Part shown: in pieces, positions 25,148 through 33,802 of the stretch
How the letters are laid out: every line of letters begins with the position of its first letter
Position numbering within the stretch: position 1 is the stretch's first letter
Origin: UBA1926 sp002337215
GTDB lineage: Bacteria > Planctomycetota > Phycisphaerae > Phycisphaerales > UBA1924
NCBI GenBank assembly: GCA_963973795.1
Contig: CAXBAF010000005.1
Location: forward strand, 62,001-126,000
Direction of reading: 5' to 3'
DNA length: 64,000 bases
Notes under the pieces: generated by a model
What the model was told of the DNA's origin: nothing
Seen by the model: only the letters and a program-made list of their open reading frames with translations
The model's database searches: none
Made by a program: the position numbers and the translations under genes

Positions 25148-26602
25148 ATGATCGTGATCAACACATTGAAGAACATCGCAGGGAGCCTGGCGCTGGGCGT
25201 TGCGGCGATCGCGCCGCTCGGTGTGACAACCGTTCTGGTGTCCGGTGGAATGGTCTCGGGCGTGTCGGCGGCGACCGTCGCCGAGACGTCGCTCGCGCTC
25301 GACCAACTGGTCCTGCGCAACGGCAAGATCATCGAGGGCCAGCTCATCCGTGAGACGGCGACCGAGGTCGAGTTCAACGTCATCGTCGCGGGCATCAGCG
25401 CCCCGGCGACGTTCAAGAAGTCGATGGTCATCGAGATCATCCGAGGCGATACCGACCCAGCCGATCTCATCGACGACGAGACCGTTGAAGATGACAACCC
25501 GCTGCTGAACGGTGGCAACCGCGAGATCGAGGTTGATGCGCTCGCCGACATCGACGCGCCGAAGGTGTACGTCATCAATCTCAAGGGCGTCTTCGGGCGG
25601 GCCATCAGCCCGACCCCGGTGCGTGAGGCCGTGCAGGCGGCCCGCAAGGAAGAGCCCGATTTCCTGATCGTCCACCTCGACAACACATGGACGTTCCGTG
25701 GTTCGGACGCGCCCGACGAGCTGCAGGGCAGCTTCGATCAGTTCACGATCGCCGACAAGATCGAGCCCATCTTCACCAAGGAGATCGACCTCGAGTGGGA
25801 CAAGAAGCCCCACGTCGTCTTCTGGGTCGGCAACGCGATGGGCGGCGCGGCGTTCCTGCCCTTCCTCGCCGACGAGGTCTTCTTCGAGCCCGACGGCCGC
25901 GTGGGCGGCATCGGCTCGCTCGAGCAGATGTTCGAGGGTGTGGGCGACGAGGTCGTCCGGCAGAAGCAGCGTTCCCTCCGCCTCGCGCGGGCCCAGGGCC
26001 TTGCGATCGCCAGCGGGTACGACTACCGCCTGATCAACGCGCTCGCCCAGCGGAGCTACGTGCTCAGCTTCGACCCCAACACGGGCGAGATGTTCGAGCG
26101 GATGCCCGAGCGCCCGGGTGAGCTGCTGCTCACCGACGACGGCGAGGACGACCGGATCGACACCATGGACCAGCTCGTGCGCGGCACAGGCAACGACGTG
26201 CTGACCCTCAAAGCCGACAACGCGCTCAAGCTCGGGTTCTCCAGCGGCACCGCCGCGGATCTCGACGAGCTGCTCGAGCTGCTGGGGATCCTCCGCAACC
26301 ATGAGCTGGTGGAGGGCCGGAGCGACCAGATCCTCGAGAGCTGGTCACGCAACGTGGAAACCGCTCTGCGGAGCATCCCGCGTCTCCGGCGGGAATTCGA
26401 GCAGGTCCAGGCCCGGGGGAACACCCTCCGCGACCAGCGCCGGGCGATCAGCCAGCGGATCTCGATCCTCGAAGAGATCCAGGGCGTTGCCCGCCGGTAC
26501 GGCGAGTCGTTCGATCCCAACGCGAACGGGATGGGGTTCATCGCGAACATCGAGACCGAGATCGAGGAGCTCCGCATCCAATTGCTGCTGCTCCGAGACT
26601 GA
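25148..26602 (+). CDS. Secreted ClpP/SppA-fold protein, predicted inactive partner
   Basis: A 484-residue protein with an N-terminal hydrophobic signal segment (about 8-41). Residues about 53-100 (LVLRNGKIIEGQLIRE, then FKKSMVIEIIRGD) form a small beta-domain shared with the next gene. Residues about 138-300 align with the ClpP/SppA/NfeD fold, but the oxyanion loop is LDNTWTF instead of a NSGGG type, and the nucleophile position is Gly232 in VGNAMGGAAFL instead of Ser. The C-terminal 150 residues are charged and helical, with a coiled-coil-like segment at about 415-480 (RREFEQVQARGNTLRDQRRA). It is 84 bases ahead of a paralogue with the serine kept. A pseudoprotease or regulatory subunit is the likely reading. 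Confidence 0.7.
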   Translation: MIVINTLKNIAGSLALGVAAIAPLGVTTVLVSGGMVSGVSAATVAETSLALDQLVLRNGKIIEGQLIRETATEVEFNVIVAGISAPATFKKSMVIEIIRGDTDPADLIDDETVEDDNPLLNGGNREIEVDALADIDAPKVYVINLKGVFGRAISPTPVREAVQAARKEEPDFLIVHLDNTWTFRGSDAPDELQGSFDQFTIADKIEPIFTKEIDLEWDKKPHVVFWVGNAMGGAAFLPFLADEVFFEPDGRVGGIGSLEQMFEGVGDEVVRQKQRSLRLARAQGLAIASGYDYRLINALAQRSYVLSFDPNTGEMFERMPERPGELLLTDDGEDDRIDTMDQLVRGTGNDVLTLKADNALKLGFSSGTAADLDELLELLGILRNHELVEGRSDQILESWSRNVETALRSIPRLRREFEQVQARGNTLRDQRRAISQRISILEEIQGVARRYGESFDPNANGMGFIANIETEIEELRIQLLLLRD

Positions 26603-26686
26603 GACAGACCGAACAAGAGAAGTGACTTCGGAATGTGACTGCACCGGCCGGGCTCAGACAGAGCCGCCGGATGAAAGGATCGAATC

Positions 26687-27934
26687 ATGCTGAGAACACT
26701 GATCGCGTGCCTGGCGATGATGCTGACCGTGATGGTCGCGTCCGCCCGCGACATCATCATCCTCAAGGACGGCCGGCAGGTCGAGTGCGACATCGTCCGC
26801 GAGATCGACGGCAACCTCTGGGTGATCGTCTACACCGGTGACATCAAGCGGCAGGAGTTCTTCTCCGCGACCGCGGTCAAAGAGGTCCGCCGCGACGCGG
26901 CCCCCGATGTCGCCGATGCGCCTCAGGGCGAGGACGACGACACGGCGATGGCGAGCGGTGCCCCCAAGGGCATGGTCATCACGATGGAGGGCATGGTGGG
27001 CGTCGAGATGGCGGCCCACAAGATCGAGGAACTGATCCCCACGATCGAGAAGGAGATCGGTGAGGGCGGCATCCTCGTACTCAAGATCAACTCGGGTGGC
27101 GGGTTCCTCGCCGAGATCCCGCTTCTCAGCGACGTCATCGAGTACAAGCTCAAGCCCAAGTTCGAGGTCGTGGGCTGGATCGAGTCGGCGATCTCCGCTG
27201 CCGCGATGACCGGCATCACGATGGAACGCCTCTACTTCATGCCGGAGGGCAACCTGGGCGCCGCCACGGGCTGGTCGGGCGCGCTGGTCGCGATGCGCGG
27301 CCGGGGCCTTGCCGAGGCGAACTACCTCATGGAGCAGATCAGCGCCCGCGGCAAGCGTGACTACAAGATCATGTCCGCGATGCAGGGCAGCCCCGACGAG
27401 GAGCGCCCCCTGAGCTGCACCGTCGATCCCAGGACGGGCCGGGTGACGTGGTACACCTCCGAAGACGACGGCGAGATGCTCATCAACCGAGGGAAAGACG
27501 TCCTGACGTTCAACTCCGTCGTCGCCGAGCAGGTCGGCTTCAGCGAGGGCATCGCCCGCGACGTCTTCGAGCTCGCCCGCGAGATGGGCTACGACGAGGT
27601 CGACTGGGTCGGCGAGTGGAAAGAGGGCATGGTCCATCCGATCTCGAAGGCCGAGCGCGAGAACCGTCGCTGGCGCGAGTTCATCGATCAGAACAACGCG
27701 GGGATGGGCGTCGCGTACCAGAAGTACGCGATGTACGCCGCCGCCGCCGAGGGGCAGCAGGGCGAGAACCGCGGTCTGCTCGTGGGCAAGGCCCGGACGT
27801 TCCTGCGTCAGATGAAGCGCTACGCCGACGCGAGCCCCAAGCTCGCGACCGTCGCGATCGGCATCGGCTGGGATCAATGGGACGCCTGGTACGCCGGCCA
27901 GGAGGAATACCTCCGCGAGCTGATGAGGCCGTGA
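26687..27934 (+). CDS. Secreted ClpP/SppA-fold serine protease-like protein
   Basis: A 415-residue paralogue of the previous gene. Residues 1-20 are a signal peptide. Residues 22-70 (IIILKDGRQVECDIVRE, then FFSATAVKEVRRD) form the same small beta-domain. The ClpP-like core runs from about 95 to 260: LKINSGGGFLAEIP at 133-146 fits the oxyanion loop and Ser170 in WIESAISAAAMTG fits the nucleophile, followed by PEGNLGAATGWSG. SppA and NfeD proteases use Ser with Lys; a candidate Lys is in RGKRDYKIM. The C-terminal third has an aromatic-rich helical segment I cannot assign. Probably an envelope protease acting with its neighbour; substrate unknown. Confidence 0.75.
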   Translation: MLRTLIACLAMMLTVMVASARDIIILKDGRQVECDIVREIDGNLWVIVYTGDIKRQEFFSATAVKEVRRDAAPDVADAPQGEDDDTAMASGAPKGMVITMEGMVGVEMAAHKIEELIPTIEKEIGEGGILVLKINSGGGFLAEIPLLSDVIEYKLKPKFEVVGWIESAISAAAMTGITMERLYFMPEGNLGAATGWSGALVAMRGRGLAEANYLMEQISARGKRDYKIMSAMQGSPDEERPLSCTVDPRTGRVTWYTSEDDGEMLINRGKDVLTFNSVVAEQVGFSEGIARDVFELAREMGYDEVDWVGEWKEGMVHPISKAERENRRWREFIDQNNAGMGVAYQKYAMYAAAAEGQQGENRGLLVGKARTFLRQMKRYADASPKLATVAIGIGWDQWDAWYAGQEEYLRELMRP

Positions 27935-27980
27935 TCGCCAGGCGGCGCAGCCGCCGATGAACACCGCTCTCTTTCAACGA

Positions 27981-28013
27981 AGCCCCGCCGGCTCGCTCGG
28001 CGGGGCTTTTCTT
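27981..28013 (+). terminator. Rho-independent terminator after the ClpP-fold pair
   Basis: Stem AGCCCCGCCG / CGGCGGGGCT with a 7-base loop GCTCGCT, followed by TTTCTTT. It starts 47 bases after the stop and separates the pair from the M3 peptidase gene. Confidence 0.85.
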
Positions 28014-28135
28014 TCCATCGCACCCACACCCTGGCAAGTCCCGGCGCGCCACGAGGCTCCGCGGGGGCAATGATGCACAAGAGCTGCCTCCGGACACGCC
28101 GGTGAGCGCCAGCCCCCCTCGCGACGGAGCGCCGC

Positions 28136-29929
28136 ATGACATCGACACCTTCCGAGACACGCGATCCGAAGACCACGCACACAGGCAGAACCTCACGCGG
28201 GTTCGTCCCCGCCGGCTTCGACCCGACCGATTGGTCCTCGATCAAGCCGCTCGCCGAGGCGCTGCAGGAGCGCGAACTGCCCGATGCGCCGGCGTTCGAG
28301 GGCTGGCTGCTGGACCGCTCGGAACTCGACGCGGCGTGCTCGGAGGGCGCCGCCCGGCTCTACATCAACATGACGTGCAACACCGCCGACGAGGACGCGT
28401 CGGGCGCGTACAGGCGGTACATCGAGGACGTCGCACCGGAGATGAAGCCCGTCGCGTTTGCGTTGGACCGCAAACAGGTCGAGGCGGCCGAACGGCTGGG
28501 GCTCGACACCGGCACCCACGCCGTCCTGCACCGCGACACGAAGGCGGATGTCGAGCTCTTCCGCCCCGAGAACGTCCCGCTCGAGACGAAGCTCGAGACG
28601 CTGAGTCAGGATCATCAGGCGATCATCGGGGCGATGTCCGTCGAGTTCGAGGGCGAGACGAAGACCATGCCGCAGATGGCGGTCTACGCCGAGTCGAGCG
28701 ACCGCGAGCTCCGCGAGCGTGCATGGCGCGCGACCGCCGAGCGGCGCCTGCAGGACCGGGAGACCATCGACGGGATCTTCGACGAGATGGTGGGCCTGCG
28801 TCACAAGGTCGCGACCAACGCCGGGTTCGATTCGTTCACCGGCTACATGTACGCCGCGAAGCACCGCTTCGATTACGGCCCCGAGACGTGCTACGCGTTC
28901 CATGACGGCGTGGAAAAAGAGATCATGCCGCTGTGCGCGCGGTTCGACGAGATCCGCAAAGAGAAGCTCGGCGTCGATGAACTGAAGCCGTGGGATCTCA
29001 GCGTCGATCCCGATAGCGATCACCCGCTCAAGCCCTTCGAGGGGGGCGTCGATCTGGTCCGCAAGACACGGGCCGCCTTCGAGGGGCTCGACCCCGAACT
29101 CGCCCGGATGTTCGAAACGCTGGGCGACGGCGCGAACACCAGCGGCGTCGCGACCGGCGAGTTTCTCGACCTCGACAGCCGGCGTGGCAAGGCCGCGGGG
29201 GGTTACCAGTACATGCTCGAGCAGACCGGCAAGCCGTTCATTTTCATGAACGCCGCCGGGGTGCACCGCGATGTCGAGACGATGATCCACGAAGCGGGCC
29301 ACGCGTTCCACTCGATGCTCGCCGGGCACCTGCCGCTCGTGGCCGACCGGAGCGCCCCGCTCGAGTTCGCGGAGGTCGCGAGCATGAGCATGGAACTGCT
29401 CACGCTCCCGCACCTCGACGCGTTCTATCCCGACGACGCCGATCGTGCGCGAGCGAAGCGCGTCCAGCTCGCCGACCACGGGATGAAGCTCCTCCCCTGG
29501 ATCGCGATCATCGACGCGTTCCAGCATTGGATCTATGACAACCCGACCCACACCGCCGATCAGCGGACCGAGCACTGGCGTTCGCTCATCGAGCGGTTCG
29601 GCCTCCGCGGCTCAGCGGTCGCGTGGGACGAGTCCACCGCCGAGACCCGCGACACCATCTGGCACGCCCAGCCGCACCCGTTCGCGGTCCCGTTCTACTA
29701 CATCGAGTACGGCATCGCCCAGCTCGGTGCATACCAGCTCTGGATCCGCTCGCTCGACGAGGGCGCGGACGTCGCGCTCGACGCGTACAAGCGTGCGATG
29801 GCGCTGGGCGGGTCGCGCCCGCTCCCCGAGTTGTTCGCCGCCGCGGGGTTGGAGTTCGATTTCGGCGCGGGCACCCTCGCGAAGATCCGCGACCGCGTCG
29901 AGGCCGAGCTCGATCGCCTTGAGTCCTGA
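28136..29929 (+). CDS. M3 family oligoendopeptidase (PepF-like)
   Basis: A 597-residue zinc peptidase. The HExxH motif is IHEAGHAFHS, with zinc ligands His385 and His389 and catalytic Glu386; the third ligand is expected from the LEFAEVASMSMEL helix about 28 residues later. The C-terminal HAQPHPFAVPFYYIEYGIA segment, containing the substrate-contacting His and Tyr of M3 enzymes, is present. Length fits oligoendopeptidase F. No signal peptide, so it is probably cytoplasmic and cuts short peptides. The ATG at 28136 follows a CGGAGC site. Confidence 0.93.
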   Translation: MTSTPSETRDPKTTHTGRTSRGFVPAGFDPTDWSSIKPLAEALQERELPDAPAFEGWLLDRSELDAACSEGAARLYINMTCNTADEDASGAYRRYIEDVAPEMKPVAFALDRKQVEAAERLGLDTGTHAVLHRDTKADVELFRPENVPLETKLETLSQDHQAIIGAMSVEFEGETKTMPQMAVYAESSDRELRERAWRATAERRLQDRETIDGIFDEMVGLRHKVATNAGFDSFTGYMYAAKHRFDYGPETCYAFHDGVEKEIMPLCARFDEIRKEKLGVDELKPWDLSVDPDSDHPLKPFEGGVDLVRKTRAAFEGLDPELARMFETLGDGANTSGVATGEFLDLDSRRGKAAGGYQYMLEQTGKPFIFMNAAGVHRDVETMIHEAGHAFHSMLAGHLPLVADRSAPLEFAEVASMSMELLTLPHLDAFYPDDADRARAKRVQLADHGMKLLPWIAIIDAFQHWIYDNPTHTADQRTEHWRSLIERFGLRGSAVAWDESTAETRDTIWHAQPHPFAVPFYYIEYGIAQLGAYQLWIRSLDEGADVALDAYKRAMALGGSRPLPELFAAAGLEFDFGAGTLAKIRDRVEAELDRLES

Positions 29930-30238
29930 CGCGAGGTCTCCGCCGGGCTCGACCGCTTCGGCGATGCACGCATCAGCGGCCAAGCATTCACAGTGAAGCT
30001 CCCTATCTTCACATCGGTGCACAGATAGGTGCACGCGGGTATTCTGCACGCGTCCGAGCCATATCCGAAGATATTCCTGTTTCGTCCGAGTCTTGGGCCG
30101 TAACCGTTTGCCCGATGGAGACCCGGGCTTACACTCCGGTCTCTTCATCCGCCGCGGCGCGGACGAGCAGACGGGACGTTCAGGTCCTGTCCACCGCACT
30201 GTGACCTCCGTGCCGACCTGCTTTGACGCGTCGCCGGG
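29930..30238. other. Intergenic region between M3 peptidase and dockerin gene
   Basis: About 310 bases without a coding frame of local style. It holds a weak inverted repeat CCTATC...GATAGG at about 30002-30029, and a small ATATC-CGAA-GATAT hairpin at 30060-30073. I see no strong terminator for the peptidase and no clear -35/-10 pair. Confidence 0.4.
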
Positions 30239-31006
30239 ATGAGAATCCACGTGAACCATCTCGCTCGATACCCGGCGTTGTCTGTCTACCTGCGGTATGG
30301 AAATCGTGTCGGGCTATTCGTCGCCCTGCTGGTGGGGGCAATCGGCAGCGTCGCAACCGCCGCACCGCTCACCATCATGTTCTACGCCGATCGGGATGTC
30401 GCCGGAATCGGTGAGAAGGTCCACTGGACCATCTGGGCCGAACTCCCCGAGGACGCACCCCCAAACTCTGAGATCCTGGGGTTCACGGGCGATTTTCGCC
30501 CCCGGAACCTCTTCTCGGGTGTCGCGGCACGTCCGACGGCGCTCGCCTTCGCCGAACGCACACAACCCGTTATCGAGGGCGCTGCGCTCAGCGGCGTGGA
30601 GATCGCCCGGACCCACAGCGCGTCGTCCTTGCCCAGGCAGATCCCGCTCTACACATTCGTGACGGAGATGTCGAGCGCGCAGCGCCCGCTCTGGTACGAC
30701 CTCGACGCGACGGTCCTTGTCTCCAGCCCGCAGGGTGTGCTCTTCTATCAGCGCGACGACGGCCAATCCACGCTCGGGGAGCCGATCCGTGTCTACTCCG
30801 ACACCGTGAACATGCGCGGGTGCGGCCAGGCCGACATCGCCGAGCCATTCGGCGATCTCAACACCGCCGACATCGAACGCTTCGTCGAGTTCTTCCACGC
30901 GGGTGCGCCGATCGCCGACATCGTCTCGCCGTTCGGCGTTGTCGATTTCGGGGACCTCTCGCGGTTCATGCAGCTCTACTCGGTCGGCTGCTACCAGTCG
31001 CGCTGA
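30239..31006 (+). CDS. Secreted protein with degenerate GC-type dockerin tail
   Basis: A 255-residue protein. A hydrophobic signal segment (VGLFVALLVGAIGSVATAAP) begins about 24 residues in, giving a long n-region. The body is beta-rich, with strands such as IMFYADRDVAGIGEKVHW and TVLVSSPQGVLFY, and could be a cohesin-like or PEP-CTERM-style sandwich; no family is certain. The tail starts GCGQADIAEPFGDLNTADI and has a second half VSPFGVVDFGDLSRF, but ends GCYQSR rather than GCP. Of the six dockerin-tailed proteins in the window it is among the most diverged. Confidence 0.8.
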   Translation: MRIHVNHLARYPALSVYLRYGNRVGLFVALLVGAIGSVATAAPLTIMFYADRDVAGIGEKVHWTIWAELPEDAPPNSEILGFTGDFRPRNLFSGVAARPTALAFAERTQPVIEGAALSGVEIARTHSASSLPRQIPLYTFVTEMSSAQRPLWYDLDATVLVSSPQGVLFYQRDDGQSTLGEPIRVYSDTVNMRGCGQADIAEPFGDLNTADIERFVEFFHAGAPIADIVSPFGVVDFGDLSRFMQLYSVGCYQSR

Positions 31007-31030
31007 TCCCCCAGCCCCGAACCGCGCCGA

Positions 31031-31960
31031 TCAGAACCGCTCGCGCACATCCCGGGGCAGCGGGCACGCGATGATGCGTTCGTCAAACTTCGCCGCCTGC
31101 ACCACGACGCCCACAAGCACGGGGTGCCCGTTCCGCTCGACGAACACGCCGCCTCCGGAGAGACCGCGGCCCTTCGTGCCCAGCACGCCGGTCGTCGCGA
31201 TATCGATCCGTTCGCGCCCGACGTCCTCGATCGTTCCCGTGATCACGACGCCCGGCGCGCCGATCCACTTCAGATCAGAGATCTGCCGGACGCCGCGCCC
31301 CGAATCGAACAGAGACCGATCCATCAGCGCCATGGGGTAGCCCACCAGCACGCACCGCTCCCCAGAGACGGGTGTCCCGATCCGCCGGACTGGCCGAGCG
31401 CCGCGCGGCAGCGGGCCCGCGGTGTCCGTCGCGATCACGGCCCAATCCGCCGGCACGCTCGCCCGGCTCCCCTCCCCGGCCGACGCGTACCGCAGCGTGT
31501 CCGACGCCGTCACGCGCCCCGCGCTCGCGGCCCCATCGAGCACGACGATCAACTCGGGGCCTTCGTCTGTCGGGTTCTGCTCGTCCACCCGGTACGCGCC
31601 GGTGACCGGGTCCTTGTACATCCGCGTTGCGCCGAGATCCGTGGTGGGCAGCGTGTGCGCCGCCGTGAGCAGATCGCCGCCCGGCAATCGGATGCAGGTC
31701 ACGGGGCGGACCGCCCCCATCGCCGTCCCCCCCGCGCCCGATCGGTTCGCGACCGGCTCTCCGACCGCCGCCAGCGTGACGTGCGCCCGGGCCGCGAGCG
31801 CGAACGGGTCCTCCGCGATCTCGGTCTCGGCGAGCGGCGTCGTCGTCGCGCAGCCGAGCACCGGCGCAACGCCGATCGACACGGCCATCGGCGACAGCAC
31901 CATCACCGAGAGAAAGGCGAGGAGGGGCCTTCGATTTCGTCGCGTTCTGGGGTTCGGCAT
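31031..31960 (-). CDS. Trypsin-like serine protease lipoprotein
   Basis: A 309-residue exported protein. A basic N-region and a hydrophobic stretch end in APVLGC, a lipobox with Cys37. The chymotrypsin-type triad is visible: His102 in LLTAAHTL, Asp172 in PADWAVIA, and Ser268 in GRGLSGGGVFV. No PDZ domain follows, so it is not DegP/HtrA-like. Probable location is the periplasmic face of a membrane. It converges with the dockerin gene on the plus strand, with 24 bases between stops. Confidence 0.87.
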   Translation of the reverse strand: MPNPRTRRNRRPLLAFLSVMVLSPMAVSIGVAPVLGCATTTPLAETEIAEDPFALAARAHVTLAAVGEPVANRSGAGGTAMGAVRPVTCIRLPGGDLLTAAHTLPTTDLGATRMYKDPVTGAYRVDEQNPTDEGPELIVVLDGAASAGRVTASDTLRYASAGEGSRASVPADWAVIATDTAGPLPRGARPVRRIGTPVSGERCVLVGYPMALMDRSLFDSGRGVRQISDLKWIGAPGVVITGTIEDVGRERIDIATTGVLGTKGRGLSGGGVFVERNGHPVLVGVVVQAAKFDERIIACPLPRDVRERF

Positions 31961-32036
31961 ACCGGTCTATCGGGCGGACCGACACCCCCTGTTCAGTCCG
32001 CGCGCGCCGATCATGGACCGATCAACCCCGGTTCGC

Positions 32037-32294
32037 TCAGCGGACCTGCACGGTCAACCCGGGCATGCTGATCGGCTGCCCCACGCCCACCTTCATCTCG
32101 AACGACTCGCCGGGTTTCAGCGTGCGGTTGTAATCCCACCCATCGCTGCTGCCCACCGAGCTCAGTGTCATCGGTGCATCGCTCGTGTTGGTGAGCACGA
32201 CATTGCGGGTCGTGCATCCGGAAAGGAAAGCGGTTGCGCCCAGCAGGGCCGTTGCACCCGCAAAAAAAGCGACTCTCGTTCTTTCGCGTGTCAC
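32037..32294 (-). CDS. Small putative lipoprotein
   Basis: An 85-residue protein starting at GTG 32294, with an AAGGAG site 5 bases upstream. The signal sequence ends in a classical lipobox, AFLSGC, with Cys27. The rest is one small beta-rich domain (VVLTNTSDAPMTLSSVG, then KPGESFEMKVGVGQP). I do not recognise a family; the pattern resembles small immunoglobulin-like envelope domains. It is 25 bases downstream of the nuoD stop on the same strand. Confidence 0.75.
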   Translation of the reverse strand: MTRERTRVAFFAGATALLGATAFLSGCTTRNVVLTNTSDAPMTLSSVGSSDGWDYNRTLKPGESFEMKVGVGQPISMPGLTVQVR

Positions 32295-32319
32295 GATGCT
32301 CCTTTCCCAGAGGGTGTGC

Positions 32320-33609
32320 TTACCGGTCCAACTCCGCCGCCACGATGTTCAGCGAGCCCAGCACCGCGACGATGTCCGCCAGCATGTGCCCCTCGATCAG
32401 CTGCGGCATCAGCGAATAGTTGAGAAAACTCGGCGGGCGCGTCTTCACCCGCCATGGGCGGGGCCCGCCGTCCGAGATGATGTAGAACCCGAGCTCGCCG
32501 TTCGCGGTCTCGTTGCACCCGTAGATCTCGGCGACCGGCGCCTGCCAGCCCCGGTTGGTCATCACGAGCTCGAAGTGCTGGATCAGGCCCTCGATCGAGC
32601 CGTACACCTCGTCCTTGCGGGGCTTGACCATCTTCGAGTCCGCGAAGGTATCGATCGGCCCGCCCGGGATGTTGTCGATGAGCTGCATGATGATGCTCAT
32701 CGACTGCTTGGCTTCCTCGAGCCGGACCTGGAACCGCTCGTACACGTCGCCCTTGCTGCCCAGCGCCACGCTGAACTTCACGGCCTCGGCGCCCTCGCCG
32801 TCCCAGTTGTCCGCGTAGCACAGGTAGGGCTCGTCCTTCCGCGCGTCCCGACGCACGCCCGAGGCCCGAGCGATCGGCCCGGTGCTCGACCACGCCAGCG
32901 CGTTCTCCTTGCTGAGCACGCCCACGTCCACCGTCCGGTCGATGAAGATCCGGTTCCGGCTCAGCAGGTTGTCGATGTCGTTGAGCGCGACGGAGAGGTC
33001 GTCGTTGATGAAGCTCTTGACCATCGTCTTGAAGGTCTCTTCATCGGGAAGGTCCTGCATCGCCCCGCCCACGCGGGTCCAGTCGGGGTGGTACCGCTGC
33101 CCCGCGATGTAGTCGCAGATGTCGTAGATCTTCTCGCGAGGGTTGAACCCGTAGAGGAACCCCGTGAACGCGCCGAGGTCCAGCGCCGCGGCGCCGAGGC
33201 ACAGCAGGTGGTCCTGCAGCCTCGCGAGTTCCGCCATGATCGTCCGCAGCACCTTGCACCGCGGGGTGATCTCGATGCCGAACAGCTTCTCGACCGTGTG
33301 GTGCCACGCGATGTCGTTGGCGATCGGGCTCAGATAGTTCATCCGGCTCACGATCGTCACGTACTGGTTGTAATCCAGGTGCTCGCCCAGTTTCTCGAAC
33401 CCCGAGTGCAGGTAGCCGATGTGCGGCGTGCACCGCGCGATCCGCTCCCCGTCGAGTTCGAGCACGAGCCGGAGCGTCGTGTGCGTCGCCGGGTGCTGGG
33501 GCCCGAAGTTGAGCACCCACCGGTCCCCGGTGTCCACGTGCTCGTTGATGTAGTCGATGCGGTCCGCATCGACCGACAGGCCCTCATCTGGCTTCAGTGT
33601 GTACGGCAT
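32320..33609 (-). CDS. nuoD: NADH-quinone oxidoreductase subunit D
   Basis: A 429-residue complex I subunit of the quinone-binding Q-module at the membrane interface. Key features are LNFGPQHPATHTTLRLVLEL near residues 33-52, IGYLHSGFEKLGEH with the conserved His and Ser, and a C-terminus ending AAELDR, as in NuoD. Start at 33609 (MPYTLKPDEG). No other nuo gene is in the window; complex I genes in most bacteria form one operon, so this copy is detached. The downstream small lipoprotein is unlikely to be functionally tied to it. Confidence 0.95.
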   Translation of the reverse strand: MPYTLKPDEGLSVDADRIDYINEHVDTGDRWVLNFGPQHPATHTTLRLVLELDGERIARCTPHIGYLHSGFEKLGEHLDYNQYVTIVSRMNYLSPIANDIAWHHTVEKLFGIEITPRCKVLRTIMAELARLQDHLLCLGAAALDLGAFTGFLYGFNPREKIYDICDYIAGQRYHPDWTRVGGAMQDLPDEETFKTMVKSFINDDLSVALNDIDNLLSRNRIFIDRTVDVGVLSKENALAWSSTGPIARASGVRRDARKDEPYLCYADNWDGEGAEAVKFSVALGSKGDVYERFQVRLEEAKQSMSIIMQLIDNIPGGPIDTFADSKMVKPRKDEVYGSIEGLIQHFELVMTNRGWQAPVAEIYGCNETANGELGFYIISDGGPRPWRVKTRPPSFLNYSLMPQLIEGHMLADIVAVLGSLNIVAAELDR

Positions 33610-33802
33610 CGGAGCAGGCAGCCTTTCGATTCGTTCCGGAACACAGAACAGCACCCGATCGCGTCTTCGACACGCAACCGGCTGCGGATGCGACGGGCAT
33701 ACCCCGCCCGGCCCGATCATAGATCCCCGGAAGCCGGCCCGACACCGGGCCAATCGCCGCGCAGCCGAACCGCCCGAAGTCCCCCTCGGCCTATCCTGCC
33801 CG

